Source: G963923955 sp963923955 (GTDB lineage Bacteria; Pseudomonadota; Gammaproteobacteria; Eutrophobiales; Eutrophobiaceae). From it: a stretch of 64,000 nt of DNA. Within the stretch, counting starts at the first letter, position 1. Each line of letters opens with the position of its first letter. Below the pieces are notes generated by a model, which was not told the origin of the DNA, made no database searches, and worked only from the letters and a program-made list of their open reading frames with translations. The translations under genes and the position numbers were made by a program. The stretch covers positions 620,001-684,000 of the forward strand of contig OZ000552.1 of NCBI GenBank assembly GCA_963923955.1. Reading direction: 5' to 3'. This document shows, one piece after another, positions 9,051 through 16,993 of this stretch.

Positions 9051-10241
9051 TCAGCGCGGCAGGCAGGCCGGGCCGAGGGGTTCAAAGCTCTTATAAGTCA
9101 GGATAAATTCCTGGTGGCCCAGGACCTCCGACTTGCTCTGCGCGCCGCCGGCAACGGCGATGACCTGCGCGAAGATCTCGTCGCCCAGCTCATCTAAGGA
9201 TGCCTGTGCCTCAATGATCCGGCCGGCGTTGACATCCATATCAGCGCGCAGCGTCCGCCAGGTATCCGGATTGGCGCAGATCTTGATCACCGGCGAGATC
9301 GCCGAGCCCACCACCGAGCCACGCCCGGTGGTGAACAGGATCAGGTGGCTGCCGCTGGCAATCAACTCAACGATCTCGGCATTGTCCGAGATATTGGGGA
9401 AGCCAAAGCGGACTTCCCCATCGGGCACCACATCCATCAGGTACAGCCCGCCCTTTGGCGGTATATCGCCGGGTTTGATCAGCCCGTCAATGCGGGACTG
9501 CCCGGACTTGGCATAGGCGCCCATGGATTTCTCTTCCTGGGTGGTGAGGCCGCCTTCGGCATTGCCGGGGGCAAAGCTGCCGTAGCCCAGCGCCTGATAG
9601 TAATGCACCGCCTTGGCGACCGACTTGCGGATTTCCTCGGCCAGCGCCGGCGTGGCGGCGCGCGCCACCATCACCGCCTCACAGCCGATCAGCTCGCCGG
9701 TCTCTTCAAAGATGCAGGTCGCGCCTTGGCGCAGCAGCTGATCAAAACAGCGGCCGACGGCCGGGTTGGCCGAGATGCCGCTGGTGCCATCGGAGCCGCC
9801 GCAGATGGTACCGACCACCAGTTCATCCACGCCCATCTCGGCCCGCTCAACGCTGGCCAGCTCTTGCCGCAAGGCATGGAGCGCGGCAATGCCCCGTTCA
9901 ATGGTTGATTGTGTCCCGCCGTTTTCCTGGATCACCAATAATTCAGCTGGTCTGCCGCTGTGCCTGATATGCGCCAGCAGGCCGTTGCGGTGAAAGCCTT
10001 CGCAGCCTAAGGAGATCAACAGGGCGCCGCCGACATTCGGATGGGTGCTGAGCCGTTGCATCATCTTTTGCGCATAAGCATTGGGATAACAGCCGGGAAA
10101 GCCGATCAGGTGAACGCTCGGATCATGGCTTCGGTTGACGATGACGCGCGCCACATGATGGGCACACTCCACCAGGTAGGCCACCAGGATCACATTGCGT
10201 ATGCCCTTGCGACCGTCCGCCCGTAAGTATCCGTTGATCAT
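9051..10241 (-). CDS. UxaA-family dehydratase large subunit; likely L-fuconate dehydratase
   Basis: 396 residues homologous to the catalytic C-terminal part of altronate/galactarate dehydratases, which remove water from sugar acids using iron. Visible motifs are GYLRADGRKGIRN at the start, GFPGCYPN, LISLGCEGF, IQENGGTQSTI, GTICGGSDGTSGISANPA and the C-terminal TTGRGS. The conserved cysteines in these loops are present. It ends 27 bases before the SDR and begins 10 bases after the small subunit, so the two form one enzyme. In this pathway position other bacteria use an enolase-superfamily fuconate dehydratase; none is seen here, so a UxaA-type enzyme probably does the step. The substrate is inferred. 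Confidence 0.85.
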   Translation of the reverse strand: MINGYLRADGRKGIRNVILVAYLVECAHHVARVIVNRSHDPSVHLIGFPGCYPNAYAQKMMQRLSTHPNVGGALLISLGCEGFHRNGLLAHIRHSGRPAELLVIQENGGTQSTIERGIAALHALRQELASVERAEMGVDELVVGTICGGSDGTSGISANPAVGRCFDQLLRQGATCIFEETGELIGCEAVMVARAATPALAEEIRKSVAKAVHYYQALGYGSFAPGNAEGGLTTQEEKSMGAYAKSGQSRIDGLIKPGDIPPKGGLYLMDVVPDGEVRFGFPNISDNAEIVELIASGSHLILFTTGRGSVVGSAISPVIKICANPDTWRTLRADMDVNAGRIIEAQASLDELGDEIFAQVIAVAGGAQSKSEVLGHQEFILTYKSFEPLGPACLPR

Positions 10242-10251
10242 GTCGGCGCGG

Positions 10252-10563
10252 CTATTTGTGTTGACTGAGGTCTTTTAGCTGCTTGCGGCTATGGGCGGCG
10301 ATATAATCGCTGCGCATGTTATGCAGGTGCACATGCTCGCCGGTTGTGATCGCCTGCGTGGCCGAGCCGACGGACACGCCGTATTTTATGATCCCGGCGC
10401 CGGCGCTGATGTGATGGCGGGCCACCTTGTGGCCGAGCGCAACAGCATGATGAATGGTGCAGGCATGGCCATCTATCATCACCCGCTCGCCGGCCTGCAC
10501 CCCCCGGCAACACACCAGTACATTATCCTCATCATGCAGCAGCAGAAATTTCTCGGCGTTCAT
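10252..10563 (-). CDS. UxaA-family dehydratase small (SAF-domain) subunit
   Basis: 103 residues matching the N-terminal SAF domain of altronate dehydratase, here as a separate chain: FLLLHDEDNVLVCCRGVQAGERV, then GHKVARHHISAGAGIIKYGVSVGSAT and GEHVHLHNM. These small subunits pair with the large catalytic subunit encoded immediately downstream (10-base gap). The split N- and C-domain arrangement is common in sugar-acid dehydratases of this family. The gene starts 12 bases after the amidohydrolase ends, so it is clearly part of the operon. Confidence 0.85.
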   Translation of the reverse strand: MNAEKFLLLHDEDNVLVCCRGVQAGERVMIDGHACTIHHAVALGHKVARHHISAGAGIIKYGVSVGSATQAITTGEHVHLHNMRSDYIAAHSRKQLKDLSQHK

Positions 10564-10575
10564 AGACCATGCTCC

Positions 10576-11439
10576 TCACATAGCATCACTTAAATCGTTT
10601 TCATCTTTGTCAGCAAAGCGCAGCCGATAGAATGCTCGGGCCGTGCCACCATAGATCTTGTTGCGCTCATCCCGGCTGAGCGGTGCCAGTAACTGCTCCG
10701 TCAGGGCCAGCCAGTCGGCATAGGTGGATGCCAGGTTGACCACCGGCCAGTCGCTGCCCCACAGCAGGCGCTCCGGGCCGAAGCATTCAAGCAGGTGATC
10801 GACATAGGGTTGCAAGTGCTCAAGGTCGGGATCATCCCCGGCCTCCGTCACCAGGCCGGACAATTTGCAATGGGCGTTGGTGCTTGCGGCGATGCGCTGC
10901 AGTTGCTCGACCCAGTCTTGATAGCCATTGGCGGCAATGTCGGGCTTGGCCCCATGATCGATCACAACCCGCAGTTCAGGGTGGCGCTGCATCAGGGTAT
11001 GCAGGGGCTTAAGATGCTGCGGTCTGACCAGCGCATCAAGGCTCAGATCAAGGCGGCTCAGGCTATCGAATGCCGGTTGCAGCGCGGCCTGGAGCATCCA
11101 GTTCGGATCGGGGATGTCCTGAATCATCGGGCGAATGCCTAAGAAGTACGGCGAGGCGGACAGCGCCCTGAGCACATCATCGGCAGCTTCCATGTCCACC
11201 CAGCCCACAACGCCGGCCACAAAATCCGTTGCCTCGGCCAAGTGCAATAGATAACGAGTCTCCGCCACGCTCGGCGCCGCCTGCACCGCGATGGTCTTGC
11301 TGATGCCGGCCTTGGCGATCTCCGCGGCCAGATCCTGGGGGAGAAAATCCCGGTACAGGGCCCTCATCTCAGGATTAAGCCAGTGGTAATCCCTCCGATC
11401 CAATCTCCAGAAGTGCTGGTGGCTGTCAATGCGTAGCAT
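10576..11439 (-). CDS. Amidohydrolase-family lactonase; likely L-fuconolactonase
   Basis: Predicted to open L-fuconolactone to L-fuconate. The 287-residue protein is a COG3618-type metal-dependent hydrolase: N-terminal DSHQHFW (5-11), GIRPMIQDIPDPNW in the middle, VIDHGAKPDI, CKLSGLVTEA, and the C-terminal metal-site segment LLWGSDWPV. Its ATG abuts the stop codon of the aldose dehydrogenase with no gap, indicating translational coupling. The lactonase follows the dehydrogenase in the pathway, which agrees with gene order. The family is certain; the sugar is inferred from the complete pathway set. Confidence 0.87.
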   Translation of the reverse strand: MLRIDSHQHFWRLDRRDYHWLNPEMRALYRDFLPQDLAAEIAKAGISKTIAVQAAPSVAETRYLLHLAEATDFVAGVVGWVDMEAADDVLRALSASPYFLGIRPMIQDIPDPNWMLQAALQPAFDSLSRLDLSLDALVRPQHLKPLHTLMQRHPELRVVIDHGAKPDIAANGYQDWVEQLQRIAASTNAHCKLSGLVTEAGDDPDLEHLQPYVDHLLECFGPERLLWGSDWPVVNLASTYADWLALTEQLLAPLSRDERNKIYGGTARAFYRLRFADKDENDLSDAM

Positions 11440-12498
11440 CTACAGCGCCCCCTGCTGCATAGCGCCGGGGACAGGCGCATCGGCGCGCAACAGCCCGTTC
11501 GCTACCAGCGCCTGCCAGAACTCCGCCGGGATCGCGGTGTTTAGGCAATCAAGCGTCTGCCGGATGTGCTTAGGCCTGCTTAGGCCCGGTATGAGGCCGG
11601 CCACCGCCGGGTGATGCAAGGGGAATTGCAGGGCGGCGGCGGCCAAGGGCAGCGCAAAGGCTTGGCACAGCGCTTCAATGGCCTGCACGCGCTGGATGAT
11701 TGCAGGCGCGGCCGGGACATAGTTGTAATACAGCGGGGCATTGGATGCAGTGCCGGTCGCCAGGATGCCGGAGTTATACACGCCGCCGATGATGATGGAA
11801 ACACCGCGCCGTTCACATTCCGGCAGCAATGAATCCAGTGCGTCTTGTTCCAGCAGGGTATAGCGGCCGGCCAGCAGGAAACAATCGTAATCGCCGTATT
11901 GCATGGCGGCCTCGCAGACCCGACACTCATTCACACCCAAGCCGACGGCGCTGATCTGGCCGGCGCTGCGTAGCTCGTCCAGGGCCTTATAGCCGCTGTC
12001 TGTCAGCGCCTTCAAGTGCTGCGCATTCTCCGCTCCGTGCGTACGCTCGCCAATGTCATGCACATATAAAATATCCACGCGGCTTAGGCCCAGGCGTTGC
12101 AGGCTATGCTCATGGGAGCGCATGATGCCATCGTAGGAGTAATCATAGAGCGGCGCAAAGGGCATGGGTGAGCAGAAGCCGTGGCGCGGCGTGGACGCAT
12201 CGACCTCGCCACAGGGAGTGAGCAAGCGGCCGACCTTGGTCGATAGGACATAGCTGTCCCGTGCCTCATGGCGCAGCAGATCGCCCAGGCGCCGCTCGCT
12301 TAGGCCGAATCCGTAATAGGGCGCAGTATCAAAATAGCGCAGGCCGGCATTAAGGGCGGCCCGTACCGTCTCCCCGGCCGCTTCATCAGAGATCGGTTGA
12401 TACAGGCCGCCTAAGGAGGCACCGCCGCAGCCGAGCAGGGGAATGTGCAGCGCGGTCTTGCCGATTCGCTTAGATGGTATGTTGCTGTGCATGGGCAT
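11440..12498 (-). CDS. Aldo/keto reductase; likely L-fucose (D-threo-aldose) 1-dehydrogenase
   Basis: Would oxidise L-fucose to the lactone as the first catabolic step. The AKR fold is plain in 352 residues: GCGGASLGG near the start, the catalytic-Asp/Tyr motif YFDTAPYYGFGLSERRLGDLL, STKVGRLL with the active Lys, and a C-terminal PGLSRPKHI cofactor loop. This pattern is close to the D-threo-aldose dehydrogenase subgroup. Three in-frame starts are possible (TTG 12507, ATG 12498, ATG 12492), none with a clear ribosome site; 12498 is chosen. It is the first gene of the fucose operon, directly downstream of the AAGCGCTT operator and divergent from the IclR regulator. Confidence 0.87.
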   Translation of the reverse strand: MPMHSNIPSKRIGKTALHIPLLGCGGASLGGLYQPISDEAAGETVRAALNAGLRYFDTAPYYGFGLSERRLGDLLRHEARDSYVLSTKVGRLLTPCGEVDASTPRHGFCSPMPFAPLYDYSYDGIMRSHEHSLQRLGLSRVDILYVHDIGERTHGAENAQHLKALTDSGYKALDELRSAGQISAVGLGVNECRVCEAAMQYGDYDCFLLAGRYTLLEQDALDSLLPECERRGVSIIIGGVYNSGILATGTASNAPLYYNYVPAAPAIIQRVQAIEALCQAFALPLAAAALQFPLHHPAVAGLIPGLSRPKHIRQTLDCLNTAIPAEFWQALVANGLLRADAPVPGAMQQGAL

Positions 12499-12560
12499 GT
12501 CATTCAAATATGAAAAGATATTTTATCAGAAAAATAAAGAAATGCTACAAATAGTCAGGC

Positions 12561-12572
12561 GCAAGCGCTTAC
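12561..12572. promoter_or_regulatory. Operator-like site GCAAGCGCTTAC
   Basis: It contains the palindromic core AAGCGCTT (12563-12570), the same core as the palindrome at 7227-7240. It lies between the divergent aldose dehydrogenase operon and the IclR-family gene, 63 bases from the former start. A regulator of fucose use is the simplest reading; which protein binds is unknown. Confidence 0.5.
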
Positions 12573-12698
12573 TTTTTCTAACTGATTGATATATAGACGA
12601 AACTTAAATTTTTTTATTTGCACAAAGACGGCATTAATCGATAGCCCGGCCCGATACCATAGCCTGGGGCCGAGTCATCGGCTAACATAGACAGCGCC

Positions 12699-13502
12699 AT
12701 GGCGAGGAAATCCACAACAAGAAAGAAGCCTACAGCGCGCAAGTCCTATTCGGCGCCGGCATTGGACAAGGGCCTGGACATCATTGAGTTGTTATCCGAT
12801 GAGCCGGATGGATTGATCTTAAGCGACATCGCGCTCAAGTTGCATCGCTCGGTCGGTGAGATCTTTCGCATGTTGGCGGTGCTGGAGAGACGTGGCTACC
12901 TGGCCCTGGATCCCGAGACGGATCGCTATGCGCTGACCCTGAAGATCTTTGCTATTTCACACCGCTACCTCCCGGTCAGGCGTCTCACCGGTGCCGCCCT
13001 GCCGGTCATGCAAAAGCTGGCCATGCAGCTTGAGCAGTCCTGCCATCTGGTCATCTACTATAACGGGCGTGGCCTGGTCATCGCCCAGGCCGATAGCCCG
13101 GCGCCGCGCAGTTTCAGTGTGCGCCTGGGCGCTGAGGCGCCGTTGACGACCTCCTGCTCCGGTCATTTGCTGCTGGCCTTTGCTGATCCGCAGTCCCGCA
13201 TTGACATGCTAAAGGCGCAACCTCGCCACCTTAAGGCAGACATGCCCAAATCGGCATTGCGTGAGTTGATAGAGAAGATCGTCGGGCAGGGCTATGAGAG
13301 TGTTGCCAGCACCCAGATTCAGGGCGTGAAGGACATTGGCTTTCCCGTGTTTGATTATTCGCAAGAGATGGTGGCTGCCTTGTCGATCCCATTCTTAGAG
13401 CATCTGGATGGCTCCCAGACCAGCACCCTTGATGATGCCCGTGAGGCACTAAGGCTTGCCGCTGAGTCCATCTCCAGCGCCTTGGGTTACAGTCGGGCCT
13501 AG
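12699..13502 (+). CDS. IclR-family transcriptional regulator of the fucose operon
   Basis: 267 residues. After a basic N-terminal tail (KSTTRKKPTARK) comes a winged helix-turn-helix (ALDKGLDIIELLSDEPDGL to RRGYL, about 22-70), then the IclR effector domain (YALTLKIF, GRGLVIAQAD, LTTSCSGHLLLAF, GYESVASTQIQGVKDIGFPVFD). The C-terminal signature region with GV.DIG.PV is typical of ligand-sensing IclR proteins. It is divergent from the L-fucose operon and shares the operator-containing gap, so it is the best candidate to sense fucose or an intermediate. Whether it represses or activates cannot be read from sequence. Confidence 0.88.
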   Translation: MARKSTTRKKPTARKSYSAPALDKGLDIIELLSDEPDGLILSDIALKLHRSVGEIFRMLAVLERRGYLALDPETDRYALTLKIFAISHRYLPVRRLTGAALPVMQKLAMQLEQSCHLVIYYNGRGLVIAQADSPAPRSFSVRLGAEAPLTTSCSGHLLLAFADPQSRIDMLKAQPRHLKADMPKSALRELIEKIVGQGYESVASTQIQGVKDIGFPVFDYSQEMVAALSIPFLEHLDGSQTSTLDDAREALRLAAESISSALGYSRA

Positions 13503-13526
13503 CTACGCCCGTCTCCTTATTTAGCA

Positions 13527-13745
13527 CGGGACAGGCTATTCCTACACAAGAACGTCATTCCTGCGGAAGAACGTCACCCCTGCTTGCGAGCAGGGGCAGG
13601 AGTCCAGAAAGTTGCTTACCTCGCTTCTGATGGATTCCGGTCAAGCCGGGAATAGCCTGCCCCGTACTGGATACGGGGACGGGGGACGAGTCATGACGGT
13701 GGTGTTGCCTTATTCGTCATTCCTTGCGGAAGCGGGAATTCAGTG
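13527..13745. repeat. Dispersed palindromic (REP-like) repeats, copy 2
   Basis: The gap between the IclR gene and the DUF2783 gene is filled with short inverted repeats: CGTCATTCCTGCGGAAG (13553-13569), CACCCCTGCTTGCGAGCAGGGG, TGGATTCCGGTCAAGCCGGGAAT, and a second CGTCATTCCTTGCGGAAGCG near 13714. GGAATAGCCTGCCCCGT at 13649-13665 repeats the element seen at 8234-8250. No gene is visible in this stretch. Confidence 0.65.
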
Positions 13746-13786
13746 TCGATGAAGTGATGATAGGAAGCTGCAAAACGGGGCGGACG

Positions 13787-14002
13787 CTATCGCTCCTCCG
13801 GCTCTTCCAGACTGCGGCGTAGATAGTCCAGCGCCTCATCCAGAACTTCCCGGTCCCCGATGTGATTGGCCAGCATCAGGATCAGCTTGGCGTTGACCTT
13901 TTGGCTTTGCTCCGGTGTCAGGCCCTCATGCAGCTCGATCAGGTCGGCGTAGAATCCATCCGGATCCTCGACATTGATCGCGGTGTTTAATTTACCGGAC
14001 AT
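13787..14002 (-). CDS. DUF2783 small protein
   Basis: 71 residues, acidic and probably helical (DPDGFYADLIELHEGLTPEQSQKVNAKL, then LANHIGDREVLDEALDYLRRSL). It matches the DUF2783 family as I recall it, whose members sit beside FAD monooxygenases and metallo-beta-lactamase-fold proteins of aromatic catabolism. Its start lies 15 bases after the stop of the MBL-fold gene, so the two are co-transcribed. No catalytic motif is seen, and a role as an accessory or stabilising subunit is only a guess. Confidence 0.75.
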   Translation of the reverse strand: MSGKLNTAINVEDPDGFYADLIELHEGLTPEQSQKVNAKLILMLANHIGDREVLDEALDYLRRSLEEPEER

Positions 14003-14017
14003 CTGCGCAAGGCGCTG

Positions 14018-14968
14018 TCAGGCTTCTAGCGCTTCCCACATCTTGGCATCACGCTCGGCCGTCCATATCTGCGGGTCTTCCATGCCGCCCGCCAGGTCAT
14101 AGGCGCGGGCGACATCAAAGGGCAGGCAGTGTTCAAAGATGACCCAATGACCAAATTCGGGTTGCAAGGCGGCGAAGCTCTCCTTGTAGATCGTCTTCAA
14201 ATCCTTGCCTTCGTCTTTGCCCTGTTTTACCAGCGCATACATCTTGGTAATAAAGGCACGTGTTCCGTCAATGCAGGCCCTGATCTCTTCCTGGGTGGTC
14301 AGGGCATCGCCGCGGCCGGGAACCAGCGCCGCGGGCTTCAGGGCGGCGATCTTGTCTAGTGTTGCCGGCCAGTCGTTCAGGTAGGCATCGCCGGTGTAGG
14401 GCGTGGCCCCGTATTCCAGCAGGTCGCCGCTGTATAGAATTTTTCCCTCAGGCAGCCAGACGATGGTGTCGCCTCGGGTGTGGCCGCGCCCGGGTTGGAT
14501 GATCCGGACCTCGGTCTTGCCCAGAAACAGGCGCATCTCGCCAGTGAAGATAATCGTTGGCCAGGTCAGGCCGGGGATGGATTCATGGCCCTGGAACAGG
14601 CGCGGGAAGCGCTCAAATTCAGACTTCCAGTCCTGCTCGCCGCGCTCAACCACCAGCTCATAGGTGTCCTTGCTGGCGATGATGTGTTCGGCTTCATAGG
14701 CCGAGGCACCAAGCACACGCACGGCATGATAATGCGTCATGACAACGTACTTAATCGGCTTGTCCGTTACCATGCGGATCTTGTCGATAACCCCTTGGGC
14801 CATCATCGGAGTGGCTTGGGTGTCGATGACCATGACCGCATCATCACCGATGATGACGCCGGTATTGGGATCGCCTTCTGCCGTATAGGCATAGGCATTC
14901 TCGGCCAGCTTGCTGAATGTTATCTGCTTCTCACCCAGGTCCGCCCGGGAGGCAAATTCTTTAGCCAT
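14018..14968 (-). CDS. Metallo-beta-lactamase-fold hydrolase with altered metal motif
   Basis: 316 residues with the MBL fold: VMVIDTQATPMMAQ (about 45-58), the first metal motif written THYHAVRVLGAS, GRGHTRGDTIVWLPEGKILYSGD, and a late HCLPF. The normal HxHxDH reads HYHAVR, so the Asp and third His of the second metal site are missing. The same form occurs, as far as I recall, across this subfamily, so it is probably a subfamily trait and not a defect. AAGGTGAGAG precedes the ATG. Co-transcribed with DUF2783, and likely related to the FAD monooxygenase at 21361. Substrate unknown; a lactone or thioester intermediate is possible. Confidence 0.8.
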   Translation of the reverse strand: MAKEFASRADLGEKQITFSKLAENAYAYTAEGDPNTGVIIGDDAVMVIDTQATPMMAQGVIDKIRMVTDKPIKYVVMTHYHAVRVLGASAYEAEHIIASKDTYELVVERGEQDWKSEFERFPRLFQGHESIPGLTWPTIIFTGEMRLFLGKTEVRIIQPGRGHTRGDTIVWLPEGKILYSGDLLEYGATPYTGDAYLNDWPATLDKIAALKPAALVPGRGDALTTQEEIRACIDGTRAFITKMYALVKQGKDEGKDLKTIYKESFAALQPEFGHWVIFEHCLPFDVARAYDLAGGMEDPQIWTAERDAKMWEALEA

Positions 14969-15054
14969 TCTCTCTCACCTTAATTTTATAGAGTGCTGAT
15001 TGAAGGCGGCCATTGTGTCAGATCTGCGCCCTGATGTCTGTGCTTATTTAATCG

Positions 15055-15661
15055 GTGCAGCAAGAGCTAAGCCCAGAGCATCCTCTTCAAGGTAGCGCCC
15101 TTGTCGATGAAGTGGTGCTCGATGGCAGTGGTGTTGCGGTCGATATGGATATTGTCCCGGAACTGGATACTACCTACATGTTCCACAAAAACTGGGGCAT
15201 AGAGGCGATCGCCGGCATTGCCAATCACAATGTCAAACTAAAAGGACCGGGGCCTACCTTAAGCAGCTTGGGCCTAAGCGATGGTTTTAAGGTGGTTGAT
15301 ACGTGGGTATTGCCGCCGACGGTCACCTTACAATATCACCTGATGCCGGAAAATTAAGGTGCGACCCTATGTCGGGCTGGGGGTTAATTACACCGCCTTT
15401 CTCTGGAGTGATGCCGATGATGATCTGGAAGCAGCAGTGGGCCGGTGGAGGTTGATGCGCGCAATAGCTGGGGCTGCACAAGTGGGGGTGGATATTGATC
15501 TTGAAGAGCGCTGGTTTGTTAATTTTGACGTGAAATATATTGACATTGATACCTCCGCCAGCCTGCTGATCAAGAGCGGTGCTTTAGCCGGTAGCAGCCT
15601 GCGTGTCGATCTTGCCGTCGATCCATTTGTTGTCGGTGCAGGAATTGGCTATCGATTCTAA
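15055..15661 (+). pseudogene. OmpW-family outer-membrane protein, truncated and frameshifted
   Basis: Two adjoining frames read as one OmpW barrel. The first (15055-15357) runs from VDMDIVPELDTTYMF to PPTVTLQYHLMPEN and stops at TAA. The second (15359-15661) continues RPYVGLGVNYTAF, WFVNFDVKYIDID and ends VVGAGIGYRF. Removing one T near 15352 joins them as PENKVRPYVG, exactly the family pattern. The N-terminal signal peptide and first strands are missing, with an in-frame stop (TAA 15049-15051) just upstream. The truncation plus the frameshift argue for a pseudogene and not only a read error. Confidence 0.75.
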
Positions 15662-15688
15662 GCGAGCGCAGTAAAGGGCGATAAGTGC

Positions 15689-15928
15689 ATGCAGACGATC
15701 ATGTCGCTGGCCGGGAACTATTTTGGTAACCACGCCATCTGTTCAGGCAGAGTTGGAAATTATTATTGGCACCGCCACCTTCCGGTAGCGGTGGTCGGCG
15801 GCTTTATCATCTCGCCGATGATCCGATCAAATTCGCACCCGGAAAAACTGGCACAAATGAAGCTCCTGTGGGATGAATATGCGAGAGAAAATGGCGTGAT
15901 TCTTCCCAGCCAGGTCAGTGGTTATTAG
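15689..15928 (+). pseudogene. Relic of the C-terminal end of an arylsulfatase
   Basis: An open frame of 79 codons, but only its pieces match a family. NYFGNHAI at the start and HPEKLAQMKLLWDEYARENGVI at the end are in one frame; the middle in a second frame reads SWKLLLAPPPSGSG and then RLYHLADDP. Put together in order these form the usual arylsulfatase C-terminus (WKL, LYHLADDP, then WDEY.xENGVI). Two compensating frameshifts are needed, and the catalytic N-terminal domain with the sulfatase Cys motif is absent. It adjoins an intact formylglycine-generating enzyme gene, which fits loss of a sulfatase from a former pair. Confidence 0.65.
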
Positions 15929-15938
15929 TCAGTGCTTA

Positions 15939-16967
15939 TTAGTTCTCCGGCCCATTCTTAACTGTCCGAAAGCCGATGTGCGCGGCCCCTAAGCTGCTTT
16001 CCTGTGCATGTCTTGCTGCGGGTCGGTAGCGCAGGCAATAATTCTCCGCGCACAGGTAAGAGCCACCCTTAATCACCCTCACCGGACGGCCGGGCTGGCG
16101 CGGGTCGAAGCCGGTCTTTGCCTCATCCCGGATTGCGCTCGCCTCATCCACATGGCGGGGATAATACCAGTTAGCCACCCATTCCCAGACGTTAGCGGTC
16201 ATATCGTGCAGTCCATAGCCGTTCGCAGGATAACACCCCACCGGTGCAGCGCCCGCATAGCCATCGGCGGCGGTATTTTGCAGCGGGAACAGGCCCTGCC
16301 AGGTATTGGCGCGCCATTGATCAGCGGGCCTAAATTCCTCGCCCCAGCTATAGGTCTGCTGTTCCAGGCCGCCGCGCGCGGCATATTCCCATTGCGCCTC
16401 GGTGGGCAATTCATGGCCCAGCCAGTCGGCATAGCTGCGCGCATCCTCATAGGCGATATGCACCACCGGATAATGTGCCTTGCCGGCCAGATCACTGCCC
16501 GGCCCGGCGGGTTGGCGCCAGTTGGCACCGGGAATAAATTGCCACCACTGCCTCAGGCTGCCGCCGCCGGCCCATTCCGTCGGTATGATAAACACGACGG
16601 ATCCCGGCATCAGGTTCTCAGCCGGAAGGTCCGGGAAATCCTCCGGCTGCGGCTGGCGCTCGGCAACGGTGACATAGCCTGTTGCCGCCACGAAGTTGGC
16701 AAACTGTGCATTCGTCACTTCGTATCGATCCATCCAGAAACCCTCAATCGAGAATTCTGTCAGCGGCCCCTCTTCCGGATAATAGTCCGCTGAACCCATC
16801 GTGAACGAACCCGCCGGGATCCAGACCATCTTGTCTTGCGTGTCGTCTGCACATTTATGCGCAGCAGTTTGTTTTGGCGCCGTTTCATCAACTGAAACAC
16901 CGGCAAGATAATAAGCCGCAGCAGCGGCCAGCAAGATGAGCATGATGATAATAGCGTTTCGTAGCAC
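15939..16967 (-). CDS. Formylglycine-generating enzyme (SUMF1 family), exported or anchored
   Basis: Converts the active-site Cys of sulfatases to formylglycine. It has 342 residues, with an N-terminal hydrophobic anchor (about 4-24), then the SUMF1 fold: MVWIPAGSFTMGS (47-59), WMDRYEVTNAQFANFV (78-93), PVVHIAYEDARSYADWLG, LPTEAQWEYAARGG, and the C-terminal GGSYLCAENYCLRYRPAARHAQE. Cys306 and Cys311 match the two catalytic copper-binding cysteines of aerobic formylglycine-generating enzymes, so it is probably active and not a generic SUMF1 protein. Start is GTG 16967 with no clear ribosome site. Located beside a sulfatase relic and not far from a fucose pathway, as expected in users of sulfated glycans. 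Confidence 0.85.
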   Translation of the reverse strand: MLRNAIIIMLILLAAAAAYYLAGVSVDETAPKQTAAHKCADDTQDKMVWIPAGSFTMGSADYYPEEGPLTEFSIEGFWMDRYEVTNAQFANFVAATGYVTVAERQPQPEDFPDLPAENLMPGSVVFIIPTEWAGGGSLRQWWQFIPGANWRQPAGPGSDLAGKAHYPVVHIAYEDARSYADWLGHELPTEAQWEYAARGGLEQQTYSWGEEFRPADQWRANTWQGLFPLQNTAADGYAGAAPVGCYPANGYGLHDMTANVWEWVANWYYPRHVDEASAIRDEAKTGFDPRQPGRPVRVIKGGSYLCAENYCLRYRPAARHAQESSLGAAHIGFRTVKNGPEN

Positions 16968-16993
16968 AGGCTTTTCTATTTATTTAAGAAATA

